A stretch of 64,000 nucleotides of DNA from Cryptomeria japonica (taxonomy: Eukaryota; Streptophyta; Pinopsida; Cupressales; Cupressaceae), in assembly GCF_030272615.1 (NCBI RefSeq), contig NC_081407.1, positions 149,667,744-149,731,743 of the forward strand. Reading direction: 5' to 3'. The position numbers and the translations under genes were made by a program. Below the pieces are notes generated by a model. That model ran no database searches, had not been told where the DNA came from, and worked only from the letters and a program-made list of their open reading frames with translations. Shown piece by piece: positions 37,471-48,256 of this stretch. Numbering within the stretch: the first letter of the stretch is position 1; each line of letters starts with the position of its first letter.

Positions 37471-39358
37471 TTTAGCCCCCACTTTAGCGGTCATATGAAC
37501 ACTAGGTGCATATGCAAGCTAAAGTATAGAAAAGTAAACATTATTTGAAAAAGGATATATCCATAAGTCTGTCGAACGAAGCCCCCAGCGGTATCTACAG
37601 TACACAGTTAGGAACCGCACCCTACAAAACACATGTTAGATCACAAAATCACCTAATGCTTACTAAGGAAGGTGATGAAAATTCGAGGGTAGCTATATGC
37701 CCCCCCCTATTTCGGCTTGCTAATTTTAGTGAGTTGAAATAGGGTATCATGTTTACCACTTCGAATTGTTAAAGAATATTGATGACAAATGCTCACAAGA
37801 AGATTTGATATGAGATCAAAAACTAATGGAGAATCATTTGGTAAGAAAGAGGACTAAATCTCAATTCCAACACAACAAAGAGTGTGAGGATTTGGGAGTT
37901 CTCTAACACAAGATGAAGGATGTAAATGGAAACAAAATGCAAGAGAAGAAAAGAAAGGAAAAAAGCATGAATACACACATTGGTGATCCATGAGAAGAAT
38001 AGTGAGAGAGAAAACATGGACTTCTCGCCCCTAGATGTTGTCTAGGTGATCCATGGGAAAAAGGACATGGAAAACTAGCCCCTAGAGTCTATCTAGGTGA
38101 TCCATGTAAGGGAGGAGAGTGAGAAAGCCTAGCCTTATGCCACTAGTTCCACTCAACCTTGTGCATGTGTGTGTAAGTGAGGTTAGAAGCACCTCATAGG
38201 AGTCTATGCCCGAGTATGCTACAACCTGTATATGTATAGTACAAAAGCGTGACATCTCGCTCTAAGAGTCTGTGCTCTGGTTCCAAGAATAATCACCTTG
38301 CATAAAAGAAAAATGGAGACATCTCGCTCTAAGAGTCTATGCTCTGGTTCCGAGAATGACCCATTGCTCAAAAAGTGTAATGTTTATGTCATAAGCAAAG
38401 TAGAACAAGGATACCTACCTTCATCACAAAAGAAGATACCCCAAAAATGCAACAATTTCATGGATCCAAGCAAGAGATTTTTGCACTCTTTAAGCAAGGA
38501 TAAGATAGTTGAAAAGGGATATATTGTAGTATGTGTAAAGGAGATCCTTAGAGGAGAAGAGATCTTTGTACAAAAGACACCTATCCCCGAGAGGAATTGT
38601 CTTAGACAAATATAACATCTTCTAGAATAAGACAAAGAAGAGAATAAGAATGCAATACTTCCTTCTTTTGCGAGGTGAAAGTGATTCTTAATGAAGGATG
38701 ACGCTCTTTTTAACCCAATTGGGAGAGTGAATTCATTATGGATGTATTTTACCAAGTGCAAAAGAGGTTGTAGTCAAGGACTTACACCTCTTGTAAGAGA
38801 GAATCCTTGAACAAACAACAACAAATGCATACAAGGAATAACATCAAGTAATAAAGTTCACACCATCCACGAAATAGGAAAAAGTGGATCCTTAGATAAA
38901 AATAAGGAAAGATCATTTCCTCCCAAGGATAAGGACAATGAGAAGGACTTACACAATCTTCTAGGGAGAGATTTAGACATAAGCAAAATGTACTACATAC
39001 TCACATGAGTTCATACAAGCAAGACATTAGTGTATGTAAAATGCTCCTTACAAGAAGTGGGTAGGATAAGAAAGAGAATACACATCTTCTCCCATATCTA
39101 GAAAAAGAGGATTCTAAAGAAAAGATGATCAATATTTCCACACTATTACCCCAAAGGGAAATTTTAACCATAAAAAGAAGAGATGTATGAAATCACTCTT
39201 GTCCCCATAGGAACAAGAGATAACATAGAAAATTAGGCTATTATGTTGCTTCAAAAATATGATTGCACTTGAAATTGTACCATCATGAATGACAATGAGC
39301 CCCCAATAAATGAGCTACCAATGTCACATAATGATGAGCAACATAATAGCCATTAATG
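37471..39358 (-). other. Internal region of the Gypsy-type element without pol
   Basis: About 1.9 kb downstream of the protease frame, where reverse transcriptase and integrase would be expected. I see only AT-rich DNA, a purine-tract complement at 37475-37485 and a short duplication with ACATCTCGCTCTAAGAGTCT at 38250 and 38322. Confidence 0.7.
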
Positions 39359-41674
39359 TTATTTAAAGACATGATAAATTGAATGAGGTATTTGAATATG
39401 ACATGCTAAATGCTCAACTATAAGTGAGATCAAAAACATGTATAAAATGATAAAAATTGAAGAAGAAAAGTCACAAGAAATCTTAGAAGAGGGATGAGTG
39501 TAATTTATTAGAGCCTTATCCCTGGAGGAAAGGACTTTATGATGAATAGAAGATAAAGATTCATAAGTCGATTTAGAAATTTTAGGGGATTCATAAAGAG
39601 ATCTGTTCACCGCCAAGATTTCCTTATGAGGGGAATGAGAGTTGATAGAAGTAGAAGATGATTTAGTTGAAGTGAGATCATCATCACTACTAAATATAGA
39701 ATTCACATTAAGAGATGGTCTTTTAGATGCTTTGGTGGGCTTAGAAAGATTATATCCAAGTCCAAATGAATATTCCTGCATGTTATGTTCTAAAGGAACT
39801 TTAATTCCTTGTTCATTTGTGCCACAACCATTTCCACTATAGCCACTCTTAGCCAAAATGTGAAAACCACGACCATAAAGGGATGCTAAATCAAAGAGAG
39901 ATGGTGATGCCCCATATGTCTTAGTGCTATTTGTATTAGAGGAAGATGTTGAAGAGTTATTTGAATCAGAGGTAGCCACAAAGTTGTTACTGAATTGCTT
40001 AGACAAAGTGGGCTTCTCTTTAGTTTCTTCCTTAGATTTTCCCTTCTCAATCTTAGGCACTCTATATTCTCCTACAAAAGTAGGGTTAAAGTCTAAAGAT
40101 CCCCAATCATCATCCAAGAGAGCCTTTTTGGGAGAAAAGATATCTTTGGGAGAAGATTCTGATTGAGTAGAAGGATCAAGAGTACTAGAGGGGACAAAAT
40201 CCTTAAAGGAAGTAGATGCATTTGAAGTGGTAGAAGGATTGGAAGTAGTTGAACAAGAAGATCCAGTTCGTAATGGTTCTTGAAGATTAGTATCAGCTAG
40301 CAAGGTGTATGTTATATTGTCATAAATGAATTTGACTCGCCCATGCAAAGTTGAGGGGACAACTTGCATACTATGAAGCCAAGGTCTCCCTAATAGAAGA
40401 TTGTAAGTCAAATTACCAGAGATGACATGAATAGGTGTAGGTAAAGTAACAGGACCTACTATAATAGGTAAGATTATGATACCCAAACATTCTTTACCAA
40501 CATTATCAAAGCCTCGAATAGAAATAGAAGAGTGTTTAATGAGAGAATGATCCACATTAAGCTTGTCCAATAAATCAATACTACAAACATTAAGGTCAGA
40601 TCCATTGTCCACAAGGGTTCGTCTTATAGCACTTTCATTGATAATAACTACAATCATAAGAGGATCATATTGATTTTGAATTTCATGAGAAGGTAACTCA
40701 TCTTGTGTGAACACAATTTGAGCTTTGGGTTTGCTTGTAGAATCAATCAGGGAAGCCATGTTATTATTATTATTATTAGGTGTCACTGCAAGTGGGACAT
40801 CTAAATTTTTTAAAGCATCTTGTAACATCCCATGATAGGCAAGTGAAGTTTGAACTAAATCCCAAATAGAAATCTTTTCTAGAGTAGTTTTAAGTTGTTC
40901 AATAAGATCATAGTCCTTACTAAGCATTTTTGAAATACGTGGAGCTTGCGGAAGAATTGGTTGAGGATTAGGAAGAGAAACTGGAGTAACAGGAGGAGGA
41001 TTAGGCTGCCTATTATTTCTAGTATTATAAGTATGGGCAACCGCATTATAACTCTCTCTAGTTAATTGCTTGGCATAATTATAAGGACTTATAGGTTTTC
41101 TTCCTTGCACAGTGATGATAGGTTTATTTGGAGTAAGAAAGGAATCATGACCATACCCTCCTTGGACAGTAAGGAGAGGTGATTTAGGAACTTGAAAGGT
41201 GGGAGAAGGATAAGCACCTTGGACTTCAAAGAGAGGCTTATTATGCTCATTTAGGTTTATCATGTTAACTAATTTAGAATTTTTGCTCTTGTTTAAAGAT
41301 TTCGATAAAGCCACAAAGTCATCAAGAGTATCATCCAACAAAGCATGATCATATCGATTAAAAGGTTTATCTTTCGATTCAAAAGGAGACATCTCTTCAT
41401 AGAGGGGATCATTGAAAACAACCATGTTACTAGATTTAGTGGAAGAGTTGATAGGAATGTACCCTTGAGAGGAATCATTTGACTTATCTTTCTCATCACA
41501 ATGAAATGGCATAGTAACAATGTTTATGAGTTTTTGGTAAAATGAAGGTTTGGTATCTTTAGGGTTCAAAAACTCATCTAAAGCTTCATCTAATTCATCT
41601 TGGCTATACTCATGATCAACATAATTGCATACATCATCATAAATATGAACATCTTGCAAATAAAAATCTGACAT
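39359..41674 (-). CDS. Retrotransposon protein with aspartic protease and G-patch (intact)
   Basis: 771 codons, starting 192 bp after the upstream LTR. The N-terminal 300 residues are acidic, then Pro/Asn-rich, and could hold a diverged gag; no zinc knuckle is visible. A retropepsin-like region follows with LVDNGSDLNVC (about residue 350; DNGS in place of DTG, as in plant Tat/Ogre-like elements) and LLGRPWLHSM (about 425). After a Ser/Thr-rich linker comes a G-patch (about 615-655) with GYSGNGCGTNEQG and GLGY. The tail is hydrophobic. The frame is uninterrupted, unlike every other long frame here. The G-patch probably binds RNA (family knowledge). The polymerase part is absent from the element. 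Confidence 0.82.
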   Translation of the reverse strand: MSDFYLQDVHIYDDVCNYVDHEYSQDELDEALDEFLNPKDTKPSFYQKLINIVTMPFHCDEKDKSNDSSQGYIPINSSTKSSNMVVFNDPLYEEMSPFESKDKPFNRYDHALLDDTLDDFVALSKSLNKSKNSKLVNMINLNEHNKPLFEVQGAYPSPTFQVPKSPLLTVQGGYGHDSFLTPNKPIITVQGRKPISPYNYAKQLTRESYNAVAHTYNTRNNRQPNPPPVTPVSLPNPQPILPQAPRISKMLSKDYDLIEQLKTTLEKISIWDLVQTSLAYHGMLQDALKNLDVPLAVTPNNNNNNMASLIDSTSKPKAQIVFTQDELPSHEIQNQYDPLMIVVIINESAIRRTLVDNGSDLNVCSIDLLDKLNVDHSLIKHSSISIRGFDNVGKECLGIIILPIIVGPVTLPTPIHVISGNLTYNLLLGRPWLHSMQVVPSTLHGRVKFIYDNITYTLLADTNLQEPLRTGSSCSTTSNPSTTSNASTSFKDFVPSSTLDPSTQSESSPKDIFSPKKALLDDDWGSLDFNPTFVGEYRVPKIEKGKSKEETKEKPTLSKQFSNNFVATSDSNNSSTSSSNTNSTKTYGASPSLFDLASLYGRGFHILAKSGYSGNGCGTNEQGIKVPLEHNMQEYSFGLGYNLSKPTKASKRPSLNVNSIFSSDDDLTSTKSSSTSINSHSPHKEILAVNRSLYESPKISKSTYESLSSIHHKVLSSRDKALINYTHPSSKISCDFSSSIFIILYMFLISLIVEHLACHIQIPHSIYHVFK

Positions 41675-41847
41675 TTTGAAATAAAAATTGCATAAAACCT
41701 AAACCACAATGCAAAGAAACAAAGAAACACACTCTTTCTTTTCCTTTTTTTTTTCCTTTTCTTTAATGAAAATGAAACTTAAATGAAACACACTAAATCT
41801 AGATCTAGATCTAACAAATGCAATGCAAGAGAAAGCAATAATAAGTT

Positions 41848-41866
41848 CACGTCAGGTTCACCAAAA
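41848..41866 (-). promoter_or_regulatory. Primer binding site of the Gypsy-type element
   Basis: On the - strand, TTTTGGTGAACCTGACGTG directly follows the LTR. I do not assign the tRNA. Confidence 0.6.
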
Positions 41867-43517
41867 TGTGTAGGGAAAAAAAGCGAGACTAGGCTAACAT
41901 GCCCTAATCCTACCTTTTGACACACATTGTGGAATACGAAAGAGCCTAGAGGTATCACACATTTGGCTACTTCTTTTTGTGGAAGAGAGAGCCACAGGCT
42001 ACCTATTAGGGTTTCTATTCCTTTGTTGTAATTGAAAGATAAAATTATGCAAGTTCAATTCCTAACCCCAAAGTGCAAGTATGAACTAATAACAAGATTG
42101 CAGAATTGAGATTAAACAATGGAAAGCTGTAAACACAAGGACAAGACAAGAATGCAGATGCATACTCGGAGTTAAAATCTGAGTGAAAATGTTCAGGATG
42201 GGGCCCCAGGCGCCACTATCCTGATACTGCTCCTGAAATTGCTATTTTGCAATCTGAAAAGCTGTCGGAAAATGCTGAAACTTGCTGTCTGACTGAGGGA
42301 CTAGGGCACCCAGCGCCACTGTCCCAGGGACCAGGGCACCCAGCGCCCCTATCCTAGTAGGACCAGGGTGCCCCACGCCCCTGTCCTGGACTTTTGCCCT
42401 GAAATTTGGTGTGTAGCTCAGTTTCTGTCTGCTTATGCCAGATCTGCAACTTGGGGTGTCGTCCGAATCTCGAAATTTGCACTTATATCTGAAAAGGTAT
42501 GGTGGGTGGCTATATAGGGTTTTGCCTTAGTCAAACCCCTGCTTTGGTGATTTCCACCTCCATGAATAGCCAAGTTGTATTGTAAAAGTAATGTGTGTGC
42601 AGACCTTGTGTGTGTGCAAGATCCTAAAATGCAAGTAAGCAAACTAGAGCAACCTAGAAAGTAAACCCTAATTGTTTGTAAATGATAATGTAAATGCTCC
42701 AAACCAAGATGCAAAGTGATCTAAAGCATGAATACAAATGATATAATGAGGCTTATGAAAAGACATGAAAACAACATGAAATCATACCCAACCCCAAGGG
42801 AGGGGTACAAGTCAATCTTTAGTCGGTGATCCCTTATTGCTCTTCAATGCCTTCAAAGCCCTAAATGGATGAATGAAATTGATGAATGCTTGATGGATGG
42901 ATGTTGAATGTTATTGAAGTCTTCAAAGATCTGCTCTTTCACTGCATAGAAGGTCCCTTGAAAACCAAAATTCCCCTCCTTTCAAATGAAGAAAGAGAGC
43001 TCTTATATATGAAACCCTAGGTCTTAATTTCAACATTTGGCCAACCTAGAGATTGAATCTCCCACCAATTTCTTGGGGTTAAGCTTTATTTTATGATTGG
43101 ATCGCGCTCCTCAAATTTTGGGAAAAATGTCCGAGATCGTGTGCACTCTGGGCGCCATGGTCCCGACAACTTTTCACCAAATTTTCAGGGCCGTCGGATA
43201 TGATGATTTTAGAGAGAATCCCGAAGTTACAGCTGATTTCAAGATGTTTTGGCCCCCAAAATCAGGCCTTAAATTTCAAAATAGGACCTAATTAGGGTTT
43301 TAGATTAAATGATGTATTGGAGGAATAAAATGAAAAGGGCACACTTTAATGAAAGGGCCCAACTTTATGATATGGGAGATGATAAAAATAGAACCTTAGA
43401 CCTAATTAAGTGCTAAAGGGGAAATGCAATGCAAAATGTAAAATGCACCAAGGCGGGTGCTAAACTAGGTGTGAAATTGTACCACCCTAGCAAGTGCGTA
43501 CAATTTACGACGCTACA
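41867..43517 (-). repeat. 5' LTR of the Gypsy-type element
   Basis: 1,651 bp, the same length as the other LTR, followed by target duplication ATATG at 43518. Confidence 0.92.
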
Positions 43518-44137
43518 ATATGCACATTTCTTTGAAAGAGGCAAGCAAAACATCCTCTAAGGCTGTCGCTTTTCTTGGACCTTTGTTCAATGTTTGGTTA
43601 GGAAGAAGCAGATTAATGGATAAGCTAGATACTACAATGATGTATAGTGACGAGTTCCCTCCCAAGATCAGTGACACTAAAGACATGGTGGAGGTAATGA
43701 ATGTAGCTTATGCATTTTTCACAGGGAAGGATGTGCTTATAAATGAAAAATTGGAGACATTTGGGGAAGGTTATAATAAATTGGTGCCTTCAATTTATGG
43801 TAGTAATGGAGATTTGAAATCAGTTTCTGATTGGACCAGCAAATTTGATTTGATTTTGGAGCAAGAAGAAATAATCAAGCATGTAAATGAATAGGTTGAT
43901 GTTGATTTCCTTAACGGTCTGCTTGATTCACTGTTCAAGGTTGAGGTTGACCATGCAAAGTTTATTGTTGAGTCCAGGGCAGTTACAGATGCCAGATGGG
44001 CAGATTCAGTTGCAAAGTTGGAAGAGGTAAAGGCATTCAGTTGGCCAACAGACAAAGAGGTGGACAGGTGGCAAGCCATGCTAAAGCCAAAGAAGAAATC
44101 TCAGGTTGAGGTTGCTACCCAAGATTCCTCACAGTAA

Positions 44138-46070
44138 TCCTAAGCTTGTTGAATCCTCAGGTTGAGGTTGCCACTTTTATTGATCAATGATGTTGAACTT
44201 GAAAACTCTTATATTAATATAGTTATAATAGCTCAACTGTTCAAGAATTTGATAAGTGCATAGTTGAATCGCATTGTGAATTTACTTTCTGATATCATTA
44301 TGAATATAATATCAATATCATTTGCAGTTTGAGCAATGCGATATTCACATAATTGTCTTTGTGTTGAATTTGTGTTTTCACTGTGAATTGAATGGTCAAG
44401 GGTTTTTCAGTTTACATATGAATCTGGGTTGTGTAACTGTATGTAATGGCATTATTCATAATTTCATTCCTATTTCTCTACAAATGAATCTTATTGAAGT
44501 TTATTATCAGGTTGTCTTGAATTGTAAGTGACTCTATGCCCTAGGATAAGGCACTGGTCTGTTGTCTTGATGTTTTACTAATTATGTTGTATAATTGTAT
44601 TCCTATCTAATAATCTACTGTGGTGTTTAATACTTTCATTCTTAATACTCTTATGATTTTATATGCTATTGATGTTTATGTAATATATATGGAGGTGTTC
44701 TATGATTGTCTATAATCCGCCCACCAATTACAATGAGGTGAATCCTTAATTATTTAATATGATTCCAGACTAACATAAATTTTGCATTCCTGGGCATAAT
44801 AGGATTAGGAAGCATTAAATGAAAAATTACATACACCATAACAATGCAACAAATGAAAAAAATTAAATCTCATGATTCTGATCATTTGAAAGAGATAGAA
44901 TTATACACAAAATAATTTTATATATAGACAAATCTTGACACTAAATGCTTTTCATTTGCTCTGTAATTGACTATACAGTATACAATTTTCTCCCTTCACC
45001 TAGAGTCTAGAATCACTACTGGAACTAGAAAAGGAACCTCAATGACTATACAACTTGCAAAACTGCTTGAGCCATGCCATTATCACCCTGATGCCTTCAT
45101 TTCGGATGAAATGTGAGATGTTTCATTTTGTCCAAGTCCAACAGATCATTTCCAAATTGAGGAGGAAGCCTTCATGCCTAGGAACAAAGAAAATGGAAAG
45201 AGGAACTTGAGCCTTCATGCCCACGATCAGGGAAAGTGGAAACATGAGCTTTAGGGTAAATGTAATCTGTTTGGGGGGGAGGGTTGTAGCTTCCATGTCA
45301 TCACAAAGATGACTGGCTGCCACTCCCCACCCAAACAAATCCTTCTTTCATTCCTCTGCAGGCTCCTTCTTCAAACCCCTTGCCATCCTATGGCAGAGTA
45401 GAAGCAGAGGATGTGCCATGCTTGACCCTTCTTGACAAAAAAGGCTTTCACACCCCCGCTGGCAATCCTTTTCACTTTCACAACACCTCTGACAATAAAC
45501 AAACTCACAAAGAAGAAAACAAAAAAACACCCATCTGGTATCACAGAGCACACAACAAGTACAACTTCATGCACAATTCTGCTCAAACATAATCTTCCTT
45601 TCTGAGGAAAAAAACCACTCTCAGAAAATGAAAAAGGTTTATTTTCTCTTCTACCAATTAAGTCACCACTCCATTGTATTTATAAAATTTTCACACTTCA
45701 TTTGGTGATGCTCATTCTGCATTCATGTGAAAAATTATCATTTTGGTGGTTTTCAACATGACTGTAGACTCTAGATTCCTAGAAGTCATCATCATGCCTA
45801 TCAAATCCACTGCATCCTGCTAAGGCTCATCTATTGTGAATGATTTTGTTCTGATTTTATTCCTCCTTGATTGGACAAATTCTGCTTCAAAATCCCTGAC
45901 AACAAGCAACCTGAGCTCTTATTTCTCAAAGAAATCCGTGATCTCCCATCTCTAACTTAGAAGCTATCAAATCCTTTTATTCCTTTGAAACCATCATCCT
46001 TGCTTGTCTAATCAACCTCGACTCAACAGAAACCTTCAAACTAGTCCCTCAGGAATGAGTCAGCATCCAA
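44138..46070. other. hAT internal DNA, no gene recognised
   Basis: AT-rich non-coding DNA between the second gene and the right terminal repeats. Short frames on both strands near 45120-45590 have no recognisable domain and no support. Confidence 0.5.
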
Positions 46071-46074
46071 GCCT

Positions 46075-46530
46075 TAAAAATTTTAGGTTGCGAGCTAGTG
46101 ACCAGATAGTTTGTGGTTAAGTTTTATGGTTATTGCCAGGTCGCGAGGTAAAATGTCTGAAGACGTGATCAAGCCATGAGTTGGCGACAAGTTGGTTTGG
46201 GTTTACATCACGAGGTCTCTAGCTTTTTTGGTGTTAGCATTTTATGTTACCAAGCTAGAGATTGCTAGTGAAATTGCTTTGGTCGCGAGGTCTCGAGTTG
46301 GTCTGAGATAAATAGTTTTATGTTGGCGAGTACATGACAAGGGTTAAATTTTTTAAGTTACCACTATCTCCAAGTCGCTGTGGTGACGAGGACTTAACAT
46401 TTGTGGTCAAGAATTGGCGAGTGCCAGTTCAGTTTCCCTCAGTCGCTAGATCTCGAGGTTAAGAAGGCTTAGCATTTTCAGCTTGCGAGTTGGAGATAGA
46501 GAGAGTTGACGATTGTGAGAGGTAGAGTTG
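46075..46530. repeat. TCGCGAGGT-type repeat region, right side of the hAT element
   Basis: Repeats GGTCGCGAGGT, TTGCGAGCTAGTGAC and related words, the same vocabulary as 31437-32815, so the two regions share an origin. Confidence 0.6.
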
Positions 46531-46544
46531 ATGACTGTGTGCCA

Positions 46545-46968
46545 CGTGTTTTAATTACTTAAATTTAATATCTTAAAATCACCAAAATTTTATTTTTATG
46601 GTTTGAAAATAGCTTGAAATCGCCAATATTTTATTTTTATGGTTTGAAAATAGCATGAAATCACCAATATTTTATTTTTGTGGTTTGAAAATAGGTTGAA
46701 ATCGCCAATGCAAATATTTTTCTGGTTTTAAAAACATTACCATTCGCCCATGCAATTATTTTTTGGGTTTTAAAAATAGTACAATTCGCCAGGATTTTTC
46801 ACAAACTTTGAGCGATCACGGCTAATTCGCCAATGGAGATTATTATTTTTCTTCGTAAACCACAAAAATTCGCTAGTAAAATTAAAATTTTCTTTAGAAT
46901 TATACAACTTTCGCCAGGTTTTTACACCTTGTCCAAGGGGGGGGGTGGGTTTCTTAAAGTTTTCCCTG
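46545..46968. repeat. Right subterminal TTCGCCAA repeats of the hAT element
   Basis: Four or more tandem units of about 57 bp carry AAATCGCCAATATTTTATTT and GGTTTGAAAATAG, followed by several ATTCGCCA words up to the right terminus. Confidence 0.75.
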
Positions 46969-48250
46969 CACAATATCGTGTCCTTATGTGTCGTATAGTG
47001 TCGTAAGGGGTCATATGGTATCCTATGACCCCTTAGGACACCATTTGACCCCTTAAGACATAATACGGTGTCGTTATGGGTCATATGGTGTTGTAAGGGG
47101 TCATATGGTGTCCTATGACCCCTTAGGACACAATATGGTGTCGTTATAGGTTGTATGGTGTCCTAAGGGGTCATATGATGTCCTATGACCCCTTAGGACA
47201 CAATATGGTGTCGTTATGGGTCGTATGGACACCTAAGGGGTCATATGGTGTCCTATCTAGCCATAGGACACCATATGGCCCCTTAGGTGTCATTATGGGT
47301 CATATGGTGTCCTGATGGGTCATATGGAGTCTTATGACCCCTTAGGACACCATATGACCACTTAGGACACAATATGATGTCGTTATGGGTTGTATGGTGT
47401 CCTAAGGGGTCATATGGTTTCCTCTGACCCCTTAGGACACAATCTGGTGTCGTTATGGGTCGTATGGTGTCTTAAGGGGTCATATGGTGTCCTATGACCC
47501 CTTAGGACACCATATGACTCCTGGGACACAATACAGTGTCGCTATGGGTCATATGGTGTCTTATGACCCCTTAGGACACAATATGGTGTCGTTATGGGTC
47601 GTATGGTGTCCTAAGGGGTCATATTGTGTCCTATGACCCCTTAGGACACAATATGGTGTCGTTATGGGTCATATGGACACCTAAGGGGTCATATGGCGTC
47701 CTGTGACCCCTTAGGACACCATATGACCCCTTACGTGTCCTTAGGGATCATATTGTGTCTTAACAGGTCATATGGTGTGTAATGACCCCTTAAGACACCA
47801 TATGACCCCTTAGGACACAATATGGTGTCGTTATGGGTTGTATGGTGACGTAAGGGGTCATATGGTGTCTTATGACCCTTTAGGACAGCATATGACCCCT
47901 TAGGACACAATATGGTGTCATTATGGGTCGTATGGTGTCCTAAGGGGTCATATGGTGTGCTAAGGGGTCATAAGACACCATATAACCCCTTAGGTCATAA
48001 TATGACTCCTAACGACACCTAAGGGGTCATATGGTGTCCAATGACCCATTAAGACACCATATGGTGTTGTTATGAGTTGTATGGTGTCCTAAGGGGTCAT
48101 ATGGTGTCCTATGACCACTTAGGACAAAATATGGTGTCGTTATGGGTCCCATGGTAACCTAAGAGGTCATATGGTGTCCTATGACCCCTTAGGTATCGTT
48201 AGGGGTCATTTTGTGTCCTAAGGGGTCATATGGTGTCCTATGACCCCTTA
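46969..48250. repeat. 90-bp palindromic satellite array, right part
   Basis: Continues the array of 23550-27283 in phase (CACAATAT, then GTGTCCTTATGTGTCGTA, as at 25050-25075). It ends at an AG-rich tract near 48250. Confidence 0.95.
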
Positions 48251-48256
48251 GGACCT

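Larger units (their letters stand above)
35820..43517 (-). mobile_element. Non-autonomous Ty3/Gypsy-type element
   Basis: LTRs 35820-37470 and 41867-43517 are both 1,651 bp, bounded TGTGTAGGG...GCTACA, with visible scattered differences. ATATG flanks both sides (35815-35819 and 43518-43522). In - orientation the primer site follows at 41866 and below (TGGTGAACCTGACGTG), and a purine tract adjoins 37471. One 771-codon frame encodes protease and G-patch regions. No reverse transcriptase, RNase H or integrase is present, so the element depended on a partner. Confidence 0.92.
32968..44137 (+). pseudogene. Second gene of the hAT element, unknown function, split by a Gypsy-type element
   Basis: ATG 32968 opens a Gly/Ser-rich start (MSQVMSGDGG). 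The frame continues through helical sequence (KYKDEFVDLMPGTS, PFDITPFHHYMHCTIYGLCR, DYDYVGYVVKHIHNALVEI), a basic PTAKKQKTTK segment, coiled-coil-like Glu/Lys heptads (35470-35800) and a C-terminal part at 43520-44137. The frame is interrupted by ten in-frame stops (seven TAG, three TAA, no TGA), one frameshift near 33665-33690 and the Gypsy-type insertion, across which it reads in frame (target duplication ATATG). Total is about 1,150 codons. I do not recognise any family. The coiled coil suggests an oligomer or DNA-bound factor. It may be a hAT accessory gene or captured cargo. Confidence 0.7.
27284..46968 (+). mobile_element. Giant hAT transposon (19.7 kb; about 12 kb without nested Gypsy)
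   Basis: The left end TAGAGATTTTTTTAG and the reverse-complemented right end CAGGGAAAACTTTAAG share the hAT-like start YAGRGA. CACAATAT is present on both sides (27276-27283 and 46969-46976), an 8-bp duplication as expected for hAT. The satellite phase is restored when the insert and one CACAATAT are removed. The element carries a hAT transposase, a long second gene, TTCGCCAAT-type subterminal repeats at both ends and a nested Gypsy-type element. CACAATAT is common in this satellite, so the duplication alone would be weak; the restored phase is the stronger evidence. Confidence 0.88.

Noticed and set aside
36371-42714. Short frames repeated in both Gypsy LTRs (about 98 and 93 codons)
   Set aside because: They occur within LTRs, have no domain, and differ in length between copies.
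32968-44137. Alternative genetic code with TAG/TAA as Gln
   Set aside because: Neighbouring frames contain TGA stops as well, introns and plant-type elements are present, and the intact Gypsy frame needs no recoding. C-to-T decay is simpler.
44322-45592. Short frames between hAT gene 2 and the right end
   Set aside because: No conserved domain, poor composition and overlap on opposite strands.
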